NCBI GenBank assembly: GCA_014729455.1
Contig: WJJW01000357.1
Coordinates: 1 to 5,461 of the forward strand
Reading direction: 5' to 3'
DNA from: Candidatus Eiseniibacteriota bacterium
GTDB lineage: Bacteria; Eisenbacteria; RBG-16-71-46; CAIMUX01; VGJL01
Length of the DNA: 5,461 nt
Part shown: in pieces, positions 5,390-5,461 of the stretch
How positions within the stretch are numbered: position 1 is the first letter of the stretch
Layout: the number at the start of each line of letters is the position of its first letter
Notes under the pieces: model-generated
Told to the model about the DNA's origin: nothing
Seen by the model: the letters and a program-made list of their open reading frames with translations, nothing else
The model's database searches: none
Translations under genes and position numbers: made by a program

Positions 5390-5461
5390 TTCTCGGGCAG
5401 CGGGCGGGGACGGTCTCGCCGGAGCTGCGGGCGGCGATTCGAGGCGGCGCGGTCGCCGGTC
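5377..5461 (+). CDS. Start of an overlapping gene, possibly NagZ-like, 3' end outside window
   Basis: An ATG at 5377 opens a frame that overlaps the last 13 bases of the SpoIID-like gene and stays open to the window edge. The 28 visible residues begin MAGLILGQRAGTV and continue with SPELRAAIRGGAVAG. This hydrophobic strand, then a helix of the SPELR..I type, then a small hydrophobic/glycine segment loosely recalls the N-terminus of glycoside hydrolase family 3 beta-N-acetylhexosaminidases (NagZ), where a GG-(VL)-I-(LF)-F strand would follow. NagZ recycles peptidoglycan sugars and would fit beside a lytic transglycosylase. With so few residues this is only a suggestion, and even the coding status rests on the open frame and the overlap. 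Confidence 0.4.
   Translation, partial: MAGLILGQRAGTVSPELRAAIRGGAVAG

Overview
The window comes from a high-GC Gram-negative bacterium. It encodes a small outer-membrane-type beta-barrel with a signal peptide, a lipoprotein with a lipobox, and a full-length FeoB. Isoleucine codons are almost all ATC and codon third positions are strongly G/C. I cannot assign a phylum from the sequence alone. The FeoB subtype and the DtxR-like protein resemble those I associate with Deltaproteobacteria-like or uncultured deep-branching Gram-negative lineages, but that is only an impression.

Left part (1-3324, minus strand): a tightly packed iron-uptake operon read right to left. The order is a Fur-family regulator, FeoB, a 76-residue protein with eight cysteines, and a DtxR-like metalloregulator cut off by the window edge. 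Spacing implies translational coupling throughout: the fur stop and feoB start form TAGATG, and the next two junctions are 4-base ATGA overlaps. Upstream lies a perfect TTGACA -35 box with a weak -10. A 7-1-7 inverted repeat of the Fur-box type (3269-3283) sits where it would cover the start of transcription. The simplest reading is that Fur with Fe2+ represses its own operon, including the Fe2+ transporter. The DtxR-like protein has an iron-type metal site and may add a second layer of iron sensing.

The fur gene is easy to miss. Its reading frame is clear over about 155 residues, with all metal and DNA-binding motifs present, yet it contains no ATG, GTG or TTG in frame. The best-placed start codon after a good ribosome binding site is ACG. 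This is either non-canonical initiation, a start-codon mutation or a base error.

Right part (3325-5461, plus strand): a divergent promoter, then a 206-residue secreted beta-barrel protein, then 12 bases later a SpoIID/LytB-family lipoprotein (probable peptidoglycan lytic transglycosylase). A third reading frame overlaps the end of the spoIID-like gene and runs off the window. Its 28 visible residues loosely resemble the start of NagZ-type glycoside hydrolases. This side looks like envelope or peptidoglycan remodelling and has no visible link to iron beyond the shared intergenic region.

No tRNA, rRNA, CRISPR array, insertion sequence or strong terminator was seen. No gene-free stretch exceeds 300 bases; the longest is the 174-base divergent intergenic region (3245-3418).
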